Positions 1 through 12,900 of a stretch of 64,000 nucleotides of DNA are shown one piece after another. The notes under the pieces were generated by a model. It worked only from the letters and a program-made list of their open reading frames with translations, was not told the origin of the DNA and did no database searches. Source of the DNA: Echinococcus granulosus (lineage: Eukaryota; Platyhelminthes; Cestoda; Cyclophyllidea; Taeniidae); NCBI RefSeq assembly GCF_000524195.1, contig NW_020170487.1, positions 135,292-199,291 of the forward strand, written 5' to 3'. Made by a program: the position numbers and the translations under genes. Numbering within the stretch: position 1 is the stretch's first letter; each line of letters begins with the position of its first letter.

Positions 1-3000
1 CTTACGTAAAGCGATCTTTGGTAAACCCATTTTAAACCTTCGGAAAATCTAGCTGAAAGAAGTACTTTTAAGAAAAGGGGATTGTTTGTGCAAAAAAACA
101 TAAACGAAACAGGGAAGTGTTCATTCCAGATTTCTCTTAATATAAAACCGGAAAAAAACGTCCAATAGTGACGCGTACTTGATCTAGCGGATAAGGAATG
201 GCCTTCCTGGTGTAAGAAATCTAATTCTCTCTTACCCAGCAAGTGTCTCCAATTCGGGAGTATTCAATTACTTTGATTTGGCCGGAAGCACAAAACGAAG
301 CGTCAGCACTATTTCTCGATCCAGTGCACACGTACACAAATATGCCTTGCCTTTCTCAGCATTCCAATAACGGAACCTGCTTAAGCGTGCTTCTTAGGCC
401 AAAGTAGTGCTTTGGTCACCTCAGCACGGTATTATTATGTTAAGTAGAAGGACAGAACGTTAACTAGCTGTTGAATACACTCATGCCTCTCTAGGATTGT
501 ATGGCTATAAAATTCCTTGCAGGAGGAGAAGGGCAGAGGCATGATGCAGATTCCCGTACTTAATTAAAGGCCTATAGGGTGAAGGAAAACAAAAAATAAG
601 CGACAACGAATCCTTTTCATTCTCGTAATTAAATGTGGGACACAAAACGATAATTACAAAGGAGATAGTGAACGAGATTGATAACACTAGGAACTTTTAA
701 AGATCTCACATTTTCGTTAACTACCAAATTGATAACTAACGATGTTCTCAACCCTTCAAATATCTAAGCCATGGTTCCATTAAAAGTTGAATAAACTTGG
801 ACGGGGCGAGGCAACTCGTAGGCTCAAAGAGACGGAGCTTGTGAATAAAAAGTGTTTCAAAGCAGGGCAAAGTTAGGGGATAGATTAACTGCAAAAGTGT
901 TTCCGCTGTATCGCCTGGTATTGTCCGGCAACGACACTGTCCATATTTCACCACTTACCGGTACATCACTTAACAACGAAAATTTATGCATGATTGCCGT
1001 AAATATACACCATTGCACAATTAACGCATTATAGGGCGGAAGCCGGCACTGAAATTACTTGTGTACGAAGTGGTTCTCGACAGCATTTTTTACTTATGCC
1101 TATGCTAACAACAGATCATGAACACCTCAATGAAGTGTAACTTGAGCTGTACCTATGCTTGAATCTTCATCACCGTTAAAATTTTGATTTTACAGCCCTT
1201 ACAACAAAGAAAATAAAAATTTGTGCCTTGTTGCTGCCTTAACTGGGCGTAGAGGGTAAAATAACCAAAATTAGAAGCAGAAAGAAAAAAGAACACTTAA
1301 TGAATCAAAATTGAAAAGGCGAGACTCAAATTGTGCGGATTCCACAGAGCCTCAGCTTGTAGAAAATTCGTTTTAATTTTTTTATGTAAAGATGTGTGGT
1401 CTCATTAAGAGGGTGAAAGGAGTAAAGGAAGGAGGGGAGATAGAGGAAGTGGACAGGCTGTTTCATTATCGAGTGAGTGGTTCGGCTAAGTAACATCTGA
1501 CAGGCGAAAGGAGAATGAGAACGATCGAAGTGTTAATTCAACACGAAGGTCGAGGGTTGTCCAGCCACTGATAAATGCACGCAATCCTGGACACGCTTTT
1601 TGTTGAAATTAGTGTTGAGGAAAGAGTAATTCTGCTTATTTTCCTAACCAACTAATTACTGAGGAAAGGGGATATCAAATACTAACCCAAAGAACCGGAA
1701 CCCGGTTAAATCGACCTACAATTTTATCACCGTCTGTATGGACAGATCAAAGGCTCAGTCAGAGAGGAAGCAGCCACGAATAAAATTCAAAGGAGCTTGA
1801 TTTTAAGACTCAAATTTTAGAGAGCTTTTCAATGGGCTTACTAATTTATTCAGACACGCAAACCAAAAGCTCTGATTTGGCTTGAATACGCGTAATTGAA
1901 GTTGCCTAAATGAATGTAAAGGGTGTCATTTGATGCATTAGGCAGTCTTTTGAACAAAAAATCGATCGAGTGTCCAGGAGGAGGTTAAAGTGGACAAAGA
2001 AAATGCTCAAGTTAACTCATTAGTGAAGAACGTCAATGTGGAGGTAGTGGAACAAGCACCAGGACACAAAAACGCACTAATTTACACGAAATAAGGGGAC
2101 AAATGGCAATACAGAGGATCCAAATTGCACAGAAAATGAATGAATGAATGGAAAAGGAGAGAACGGGAAATCACATTAAAAGTGCGTCCTCGTAGCCTTT
2201 TTTCCCTTCACATTCGACTGCCTATGCAGCTGACAGTGTAGTAAATCTTATTACACAATGCAAGCGAGTGTGCTCTTCATCCCGATGAGAAGGAGTAGCA
2301 CGCCCTATTAACGTAATTTGGGTGTTACTTTGAAATAAAGCAGCTGTGGGGAATAGAGGGATTAACCCCAGTCTCCCGCCACAAAATACGCGACGAATAC
2401 GCGGATCAAGGCAGCTGAGTGGATTTGATAATAAGTGGGGTTAAAGCCTCTTTTCCTTCTGGTGGATTTCATGCTGCTTAATTGGGGGATAATTTGCACA
2501 CTAGTCACCCCCAGCTTTTGGGGACCTGTACGTAGCGGATAAAGTTAGCGCTAGCGAGTGGTGCCATGAGTACTCCTTCTCATGGCGTGATTCAAAATCT
2601 GAACTATTTGAAAAGAAGGAAAACAGACCCGTAAAGGCTAATGTGTGTCATAATTTAGGAGGGTGGAATTCCTTGAAGTGTTACAATTCCTTGAAGTGTT
2701 ACTTTCCCTACATCATGTTAAAATCTGTATTTCTGGAACACTCTCCTATGCAAGTCAACATATTACCAGATACATTTGGAATAATGAGAAATAAACTACA
2801 CACAGTAACCATGGAAAGGTAAAAGAGCGGATGATATCGAGTTTATAAACTGCAAAACACCATATTTTTCGCTAAAAATAGACAAAGTCTACAACTTTGT
2901 GTGGGACTGATCAATACTGCCTATTTCCATGGTACACCTTTTTTGTAGCTTCATCCTCATTCGATGATCATTTTCAGTGATAAGAAGAAAAATGAATGGG

Positions 3001-3763
3001 ACGCCTTATTTTTACCATATTCTCCGCGTTCACTGACTCGAGTAAATGCTTACACGCACAGGCCCTGCAATTTTTAGGCCTTAACAAACAGCTCATTTAA
3101 ATGTCACATTCCAAATTCCAAGTAATAGGGAAGATTTTTGGGAAGTAGTGATTCTGTTGGCAAAAAAGGCGACGATACTTCAAAGTGTCAGCTCGTGGAT
3201 TGCGAAATTCATTGCCAGAGAATCAGGTACAATGGGGCTTCGAAAGGAATAAATAGGCTCTCTACGCATAGAGACGAGATCCACTCGCCATTTGAAAGAG
3301 GAAAATGTAATAGTGGTTCAAATACCCCTCTTTCAACGATACCATCTCTTACAAAACTTGTGTTTTTAGAGCAATTAAAGTAGAAACTTGAAGACTTCCT
3401 TTAAAACTCGTAAACACAATTTTGGCATGAATCCACAAGGATTGTTTGAAGCAAGAAAAGGGGCTTGGGAACCATGGTAATGGCTTAGTATGGAGAGCAA
3501 GCCTATAATAGGGAAACTGTACACTAAGAGATAGGTTTAGAAAGGGGGCCCGAGTGTTCCTATTGAGATCAACAGTGGTATCGAAAAAGCGGAACTTTAT
3601 GCTAAGAGGAACTTTTTCAGTGGAACAAGAGAAGCAACGAATTAAATAATAGATGTAGATATGCGCAGAGGAATACAAGCAAGCAAAACAATTCAAGGCT
3701 GCAAACACGCCTGCCTGCTTCAAAAACAGCTGAAAATGTGCTCAGGGAGGTGTGAAGACGTAC
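1..3763. other. Left flank, probably mind bomb intron
   Basis: No exon, RNA gene or domain recognised on either strand. The plus strand is visibly richer in A and G than in T and C, like the other minus-strand introns of mind bomb in this window, which fits an intron that continues to the left. Longer open frames here (for example 3138-3383 and 3349-3723) have no recognisable motif and look like chance. Contains the 18-bp tandem duplication at 2667-2702. Confidence 0.5.
2667..2702. repeat. Perfect tandem duplication, 2 x 18 bp
   Basis: The unit AATTCCTTGAAGTGTTAC occurs twice back to back with no mismatch. It lies in presumed intronic sequence with no coding sense; it looks like a recent slippage or duplication event. 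Confidence 0.9.
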
Positions 3764-3915
3764 CTAGGATTACCCAACATAGCGGCGTGATGGAGGCAGT
3801 TGTGTCCGAGGCTATTAGTTATCGCAAGGTCCGCCCGGTTGGCCAGAAGCAGTTCCACCATAGCAAGGTTTTCACCAGAGACTGCATCATGCAGTGGTGT
3901 GTCACCATCACAATC
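3764..3915 (-). CDS. mib1: Isolated ankyrin-repeat exon of mind bomb
   Basis: A 152-nt exon bounded by an AACTTCAG acceptor and a GTACGT donor. It encodes [20 protein letters not shown] followed by [19 protein letters not shown] and [11 protein letters not shown], two ankyrin repeats. It starts in phase 0, exactly as the exon ending at 12829 (…IPSLQ) requires, and the joined peptide [16 protein letters not shown] follows the order known in MIB1. It ends in phase 2, so at least one further exon must follow to the left. No other exon is recognisable between it and 12829, which makes the intron 8.9 kb long. Confidence 0.85.
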
Positions 3916-6900
3916 CTGAAGTTCGCAAATTTTCTAATTAGAAAGAGCCCATGTCCGCTTGAGCATGTATGCGTAAAGCCAATGACTGTTAGATGAAGGT
4001 AGCTGATATCTTTACTGGCATGACTGTCTAGATGGTCCAAATGATAAGGTCGCACTCAGGAGTGAAAACAAGTCTCGCAATAATGCATAAAATGCTATCA
4101 ACAGTTCAGTGCATAGCAAGGTTACTTGGTTATAGAAATGATATACCTTCACATTTAATCAGCACTAAAATCCGATCTTCTTGAATAAAGCAACGGGTTG
4201 TTTCAGAAATCGGAGGAGATTAAATCTGGGTAAATTTTGTGCGCAAAACGACTACCCGGATTAGAACACAGCGACCCATTCATTTGCAGCGATTCCTGCC
4301 CGATTACCGTTAAATCTAGCGTAATAAATGTGGCTTTACAGAAACCGGACAGATGTGCAACAAATCAGAAGTATCATGTGGATTATAACCACCCATGAAG
4401 TGTTAGTTTAGAAAAAAAATGATAAAGAGCTGTTTTAGGCCACAGTGAGTGCAAACTATTTGTGAGATAAGAATAAGGACAATGCATTTGGATAAATTTT
4501 TCGGTGTCTTCAACTTCAAGAAAGTAGTATGAGGACTCTAGAAACAAGCACTAGTAACAATGAAACTTTCATAAAAATCGAGAGCAAAAGTAGCGCCTTA
4601 AACTAGTTTAAAAGAGTAATGAAGCCTGTGTGGTTTTGAACATGCCCTTTACTGTACGAAGAGATTGCTGCTTAAAGCCACCAGTATTAACAGACATTTC
4701 ATATAAAAATTCCTTAAAAATATTCTTTAAAAATCGCCCTCATTCAAATGGTAAATGCATAGTCAGCATACTTAGCTCACAGCTCTCTCGAACAATTGGT
4801 TCAGCTGGGGAGTAGAAATGGCCTTTTTTCAGAACATCAGATCGTGGGTAAAAATGACTTCAACCCCAATTGAACCTCCCAAAATGATTCAAAATCAAAA
4901 TAACTTGACTAAATAAGTTCGCATGCATAAGAAAAAGCGTGTTTTGCGATTTTTTCATGCATCAATTCCAGCAAGAAGGGATAGACTTCAAGATATATCT
5001 AGATCTCCATCGACCCCATTCCTTACTGACTGGGAAACATATTCTCACATACTTGAAGTATTCCTTAGACGAGGTTCGGTCATTTGGATACCAAAACAAA
5101 TGCCCTGGAAATTGATGAACTGAAACCGAGTCGGAGAGTTACTATACAGACAACAAAAATACATTACTACTACTTTCCTTCTTAAGCAAAAAGCCAACGC
5201 TATACAAAAGAAGCTGGTAACTTATTCATCCGCATGAAAGTTTCACTGGCCACAGTGGGTGGATAATGTGCTCCAGCAAAGAAGGATGAATAATTCAAAA
5301 GCCGGCCGATGAAATAAAACACTTCAAGGTGATTAGTGAGAGCCACCATGATCGCCTCCATTGCATATGCAAACGCACCTTACAAATTAAAGCTTAACCA
5401 CATGTATGACATTGCATTGGCGACTCCAGAATCACTGCATAACCCTTGAAGTGGGCTGGTAAAGTCGACTTTTAAAATCTAAAGCTGATCCATTGTCTAA
5501 CATAACGGTGCGCCAGAAATTTCACAAAATGGCAAAACACCGAGAAAATAGGTCCAACAAGAATAAAAAGAGAGACAAAGACCCGCGGTGAATTCGCCCA
5601 AGGAGAGAACACTATGAGAAAGTAAATTACGATTGAGCGAGAAGGACAAATCGTAAGTGAAATCATTCATTTATCCACTGCCTGCATTTAAAGAAACGCA
5701 GAAGTGCGGGCCAACAGCACACTGCGATATGGGAATCCCGTAATAAACACTGCGAGAGCATGAGAACACCCGACCGTGCATTTTTATGTGGGTGCGTGTG
5801 TGTGAGTATTTTTCCTCTTACCAGGCATTAAGTCGGGATTACGGCTTCCCAAGCAGCTGAGACAATCAGCATCATCAAGACCCAAATCGGTTGGAAATTG
5901 GCTGTTGAACGTGGAGAGAGATAGTGGTTTGAGCTGAAATGGCGGCGTAAAGGTCTCACACTAAAAAGACTTCGTAATCGAAAAACGGATGGACTTTTTT
6001 CAAAAGAGTATGACTATAAAACAAAAAAAAACGTAAAAAAATGGTGGAAGAGAGGAAAAATGAGTAAGTATATCATTTTTAGAAGGGAGCAGTTTTGAAA
6101 CACCCGCTAGACCTCCTAAAGCTGTACTTATAGATAATTAGCGTTGATATTTTTTACAGGGATGAAGCTACTTTTGCAGAAACATTGTAAGGTCGAAAGT
6201 ATGGACATTCCAACGACAACAAAAATCATTACTATGTTTGTTCACAATAGTAGTGAGAAAAGGAAATAGTCTTTTTGAATTTCCGCTAAATAAACCAGAG
6301 ATAAACATCAGTCGCTTGGAAACTGCACCATTGTCTCCTTCCTCCGGTCATTACAGATATCAAAGAGCCTAAATTAAAATTTCTCTGAATACGGCCTCAT
6401 TTATCGTCTGGTTCACGGACTAAATTTGGACTAGTTGCCAATGTAGCGTTTTGGAACCTTTCAACTCGGTGAGTAAAAGCGTACGCTTACTGCGTCTACT
6501 TTTGATCTAAAATTGACGTTGGGTGCGTGAATAAGCTACCAGGATTTTTGCATTATGCAACACTGCAGTCACCGTGTTGTGCAAGCATCAAGCGACCTTC
6601 CCACTTTGAAATAGCAGATAACAGAAAGCTGTTATGAACGTCCAACCCAGCTACACAACTTATCCATGAGAATGAACGTGGCAGTTTAAGCACCTATTTG
6701 ATTCACAAACATTCTCCAATTATACGTATAAGGTCTTCTTCGGGAAAGGTGCAGCTCCCCAACTGATGTGTTTAAGTTAGATCAGATACAGGTCCTTGCT
6801 GTAGTCCATTTGAAGCACGAAGATGCTAGCTCATGATACACGAAAAAAGTAAACCTGAATAAGTGTCACTTTCAATGCAAAAGATCGAGCCCGATAGCCC

Positions 6901-9900
6901 CTTCAATGCCCTAAATTTGACAGAAACGGAAGCTATGACACAGTCCTATTTCTGATAATATTTTTGTAAAAGAACACGCCAGACTAGTTGGTTATTGTTG
7001 AGCCAGGTTTCCCGAATGATAAAGCATAACTCCTACCTTCAAGCTAAGTAATTGTATGCATTACTAAGGAGCAAAATAAAAGGCGTAAAATATTTAAAGC
7101 GTGGAGAACTGACATAGTAACTCAATCATGCGTTGAAAACCACTTGAAATCAGTTGAGTGCGCTATACTTCTCCACATAAGTATTTCATCCGTTACGGAA
7201 GTGTTTCAACATGGAAATGACGGTAGCAGTATCTCTGTAAAAACCAAGAACCGTCTTCAGACTATTAGGTGCACCATCGCTTTTGCGACCCGCAGTCCTG
7301 AAAGAAGGGGTAGGAAACCCAATTCTCAATGCACGATTTGCGACACCGGTGCATTTTAAAAGTGGAGAGATCATGCAATTGGAAGATAAATTCTAAGGAA
7401 ATTGAAGTACCTACCGCAAAGAATATGAATGGAGCTTGCCATCTTGTCATTTGCAGCCTTAAAAACGTTTCCACAGTTTTAAAGGTAACAATGTACCATA
7501 ATTTCCCCATAAAATGCGTTTACTTAAATGGAAATGAATTTGCAAGAACCAAGGAGGCGCGGCTAATATGATCAAATAGGGTGTGACAATTGCTAATTGA
7601 GAGCTATCCAGAGGCAATTAGGCTACGTAGTTTGTAAACGGATTCCTGGAAAAGTGGCTGTAACTTTGAGAAGCAAATTGTATAAATTTGTGAGTAAAGT
7701 CCTTCAGAGAGGAAGGGAAAAGCAACAAAAATTAAGCCACCCAAAAGCCCGACAAGCCAATCTGCTTATCCACTAATGCGGTAAATCGAGCCTGTCATTT
7801 GGGTGTGTGTGTGTGTGTGTGTGGCTCTAGGGAGAAGAGGAGGGGGTAATTAAAGAGCGAATTGAATTTACGACGGAAACTGACCGGTAATTTAATTCTT
7901 TCCTGGAGCATTTAACGGCCCCATAACTCCACTTGACTCCATTTTTTGGCATTTATCGGGCAAAAAAAAACCACAATATGAATTACTCAATGATCGTAGT
8001 CGGAGCCCTAGATCTAAAACTCGGATTCATTTGAAACCTATGATCTTAAGCCTGCCTTTAAGTTGAATTGGAAATAAAGTCTCAAATGCCGAAAAGAATA
8101 CGCAGAATTCATTACATTTCTATTGAATATGAACGAATTTGCCCACCGGTCGGTCAATGTTAAGCATTCGGATAAAAGGCAACAAACTCCACTTTGCACT
8201 AGCTTTTTTAGAGCAATAAACATAATAAAACAAGTTTAAATTTCTTTTCAAAAAACGACGGCATGGCGGCTTTTAAAGAAGTTTAATAAAACAACCAATA
8301 ACACAGAGCTGTCTCGTAGACATTTTAAGACTAATGGCCGACAAAAAGTACACCTTGGTGTTTTATCAATCAATATGGAAACAAAAAAGGCAAAATCTGT
8401 CTAAGTTGCTAAGGCTTTTTCTTCAGACTAGGTAGGGATACAATTAACCGCCCGCTTGTTTGGGTCACGGACCCTGTGAGAACGATAGACTAAGGACAAG
8501 CGTGGGGATAAGGCTTGATTACATTTCCGACGAGCCTTTAGGTGAAAGCTACCACAAAATGAAGTGTTTTGACTACTTGTGATAGTTTGCTCAATGTTAC
8601 TTTAAGCTGTTAATAGACGTTCTTTGACTGAGTCCGGAAGCTGCCACTCTTTGAGTATCCACAGGGAACCTCATTTTTGGTTACAGCTATGGCAGTTATC
8701 CTTTCCCTCTGAGATGAGGATAGGAGATATCACACCCCGATAATTTCCTGGAATGATACAGTCCTCACAAAACTTTTTTGAGAAAGATGCACTGGAGCAT
8801 CGAATATTACCGTAATTTTTTTTTAAATACAAAAACAGGATAGCCTACTGTATGATTAGAATGGGGTTACAAGAAAAGAGACGTGTAGCCTCCCTCCACA
8901 ATAAGCAAATTGTCGTTTGGAGAATAACAACAATCACCCAATTTCCAAATTCCAAGACATTATCAAAACTACGCATCATGAAAGAACAAAAGTCCTTCAC
9001 GGCAAGCCAACATATGGTGATTTAGCACAAAAAGATATTTGCTTTAATTGTAAATGTGACTACACAGACTGATGTCACCTGCACGGCTAGATAGTTAGAT
9101 CTTCAGTATGTTTAAAATAAAGCTAATCTTCGACTCCCATGCCGGCTAATGCCTTTAAAGCAAACTTGGGCGCTCATCAGGGGTAAAATAGGTTCAATTA
9201 AGGCGTCTATATTTAATTTTTTTCAATCAAAATAAGAAGCTTACTAAAATTAGACGCGACCATTAAATGCTAATGCACCTGCCTGTATCTGGGTGGAAAG
9301 TCACCGCTAAACCCGTTGTTTACCATTTATAAGGTCCATTTCAAACCGCTACCAGAATATATTCCGCGTCTATCGGATAAAGCGATAACACAAGGCAGGG
9401 AAGATACTCATTTAGGGAGAACCCAGATGGTCAAATTGGTTATTCACCCAAGAGAGTGGCAAATTTGTAAGGAAGAGTAAAATTCCGATTATGCAGGAGA
9501 AGGAACCCTATTAAAACGTTACAGGCATGCCGTTGAATACGTACCTGCATATGTATCTCTAAATCGGATGCTCAGAGGACAAAAATGGCTATACTAGAGA
9601 GCTAAAAGTCTGAAGCATTCAGTCAATCTTCTGGTCAACACAATTACCAATATGTTACGTGACTGCATCCCAATCAAAGGGTACAGTGAGGTGCTGAGAT
9701 AGGAAGAAACAAATGTCAAAACAAGCACGGCTACATAGATAGACCTAAAATGCTAAATTTTTCGATAATTTCACCTTTGCACATTTTTTTTGATTACCCT
9801 CAGAAATGCTTCTACAGTTCATTTATAGTGTTTTTGATAGAGTGGACTGTTGTTACAACTTGAGGCGTGCTCGTGTCACACAGTGCAGTGCGACCTTAAG

Positions 9901-12900
9901 TGACTAGGAAAGTACAAAGGGGAACACGCAAACCAGCCAACGCAAGTGGTCAGGAGGTGTCATGCCTTAAAATGACTTCATTCTTCCACTGCACACTTCC
10001 ACCCAGCCACACTATTCCAGTGCTCGCGCAGGTAGCGCCCAGAGATACATCAGTGCCTCACTTTGAAATATAACAAATATTGTTAGATGTCATTTAACCG
10101 CCGAAACACCAATTGACCACAGATAACAGATATTGACAGAGGCACTTTATAATATCCATCAGACCAACAAAAGCGTTCCGTTAAAAGAAACTAGTTGCAA
10201 GATTGATGTTCGAGAAAGGTTTGAAAAACGCACCAATATTTGAAGAACATATTTTACTGCGATCATCGGTAGATGAGACTACGAAATTCGTCGTTGAGAC
10301 AGCAAACTGCGCGCGCCTCTCAACGCGACTCACCAGACAGGGAGTGAAAACCACGGCTAGTGTTACCTCAAAAAAGGGAAGTAAGTCGGAAACAGAATAG
10401 GGCGCATAGACTCCCGTCTTTCGGGCATGGTGATGCTAACTCATGTTTATCCTCTCCACGCAGTCATTCTGGGGGGTAATGTTAGGAGATGCATCGTGTT
10501 TTTGATAGAACTGAATCGCTTTTTTAAAATTCTGTATCCGCAAGTGCAATTTCAGGCAAAAGGGGCATGGAGAACACGGGAATCGGACGTTCGATTCATG
10601 TTGATTATGATTTTGGCTAGTTCACACAATACACTAAAGTTCATTAACCTCGGAGACATTCTTACACTTGACGTTTTGTGATAATAGTAGCGAAAGGATA
10701 CTTTGTAGTCACTGTGACTTACTCTTGTAAGGGAAAAGAAAAGGAGATGAGGTAATACGTATGATGATCGTTCACTACATCGAACGCTAAAGTAAACACA
10801 ATGACAGTAAAAAAAAATCCAAAGTCATTATTTGGAGTGATTTATCAGTAGGATTTTACTTATTCTAAAAACGCTAATTAGGGAGAAGTAGTCATACTTT
10901 TGTTTGTGCAGACAATGCCAAAGGTTAACGCCCAGGGAGTTACGGAGATCAGTATAAATCCGTCCTTCAACCGGAAGCTAAATCCTAAGGGCAAAAGGGG
11001 TTTTGTACGTGTAGGCTAAGACCGGACATAGCCAGCACAAAGCCATAATAACGAAACGCTTCTGGTAAGACGCTTTTAAAACTCCAAAGCATTACAATGG
11101 TAAGCAACATACTCTACTTAACACATTTCAGTAGAACGTTGAGGCCCATGATAGAAAATATCGAGTTTGGTGGTTGACTGCTTATTTTGGAATTGGGAAG
11201 GGTAAGACGCAAAAAAAAAACAATCTGGAATTCTCGAAAATGCATGGATAAATGCAGTAAATGCATACATTCAATAAATCTGTGGGTTTTACAGATAAGC
11301 AAGTAAAAGTGATCAAAAGCAGCCTTCATTACACGGTCACTAGCGTCGTAAAATAACGTAATACGAGAGACAAGAATCAAACGCACGCACTCAAAAGTGG
11401 TTCTTTAACAAATGCGATTTGAAATGTACCATGAGATAATAAATTATCACGTCATTATAAGAGCTAAATTTGTCAAATGCACACTCAATTAAAAGTTCTA
11501 TTTGTGAAAAAACGTTTACAGTAAGCATTAAAATCCGGCAATAGAGCCACACATAAATCCTATTCCGAAAGTGTACTCTGCCTGAAATAATGCTGTCTAG
11601 CCAATTCATACCTTAGGCCTGCTGGGAAGGCCAGGCCATCAGATGGCATTAACGGATGGAGAAAAATCGCACTTTCAGCTTCCTCAAAGTTTAACTTTTT
11701 ACTTGCCAAAAAGATTGCAAAAATGGAAAAAGTAGGTAAAATCATTGTTGAATAAATAATTATGCTATTTTTTAATGTAAGGTAGCCTAGGCTCTGGACA
11801 AAGGGGCCACCGAAATTGAGGCATGCCCTGTGTTTGAATTAAAAATGCCAAACACTATGAAGGATTGCCGGTGCATTTCGATTCATCCATTTGTGCACAC
11901 ATGCAAACTCGGTAAAATTAGCCTGAAGACAACTCCAACTACTTTAATATCCAATGATTTGGAAGAAAGAACCAACAGGTCCATTTGAAAATAGCTCAGA
12001 GCGCTGAAAAAGTTTTTTTACTTACCGTTACACACTCTTCATACGATAGACAACGGGGAAAAAAGGGAAATTAGATAATTCGACGTAATTACATCCGCAC
12101 ATTCTTCGTTTTGAAGTCCTAAAATGCCACTTCGGAACCACCTTTACAAGTTTTGATGGCAGAGATGAAACCCTTTGTTACATGGTAACAGTGATGTCAT
12201 GAGTGAAAAATTAGCACAAAAATAAGACCGATCTTCGCCAGGCCAGATTCATGCAAATTATCCCTATGGTCACCAAGGCTTGTCAGGTTATTCTTTTGAA
12301 AGGAGTAAAGACTACTGCTTCCTCAAATTGTGCATTTAAAAATGGTAATTTATAAAGCGTTTTGCTTTAAAACAAGGAGAAAAAAATACACAATAGCATT
12401 GTAAGCGTCAGTATCTACATCAAGGTGATAAACAGTTGGTGTCCTCCTGAGCAACGGTGCCACCTGCTTTCACTATATTTATAAAGTAGGATAATAACTC
12501 TCGCCAGTCCTTTACAAAACACAAGCGAGAGTTTGTAACTTCATTGTGCTTATCTATCTGTACACGCACATTGTTCAATGGTTTGTCTTCCACTACATAC
12601 CCTTCTCAAATTTAAATATCAACAAATGGGGACTTCTTTGAGTTTATCATCTACTAATCACCCAACATTGAGAATTCCCGTCGTGCTGGTGACAAGGTGA
12701 ACGCATAATGCTTACGTAGACCGTGAGGAGCATTAACTCCCTCAATTGAAGGGAACAAACTCATATGGTATATAGAGTTGCGATCACAATGGTTCTCATT
12801 TGCCTCAGCCCATCCCAAAGAAACACACCTGAAGGCTAGGGATAGCATTGAACTCCTCCAGCAGCGACCTGACACACTCCAGATGTCTACCGACAGTGGC

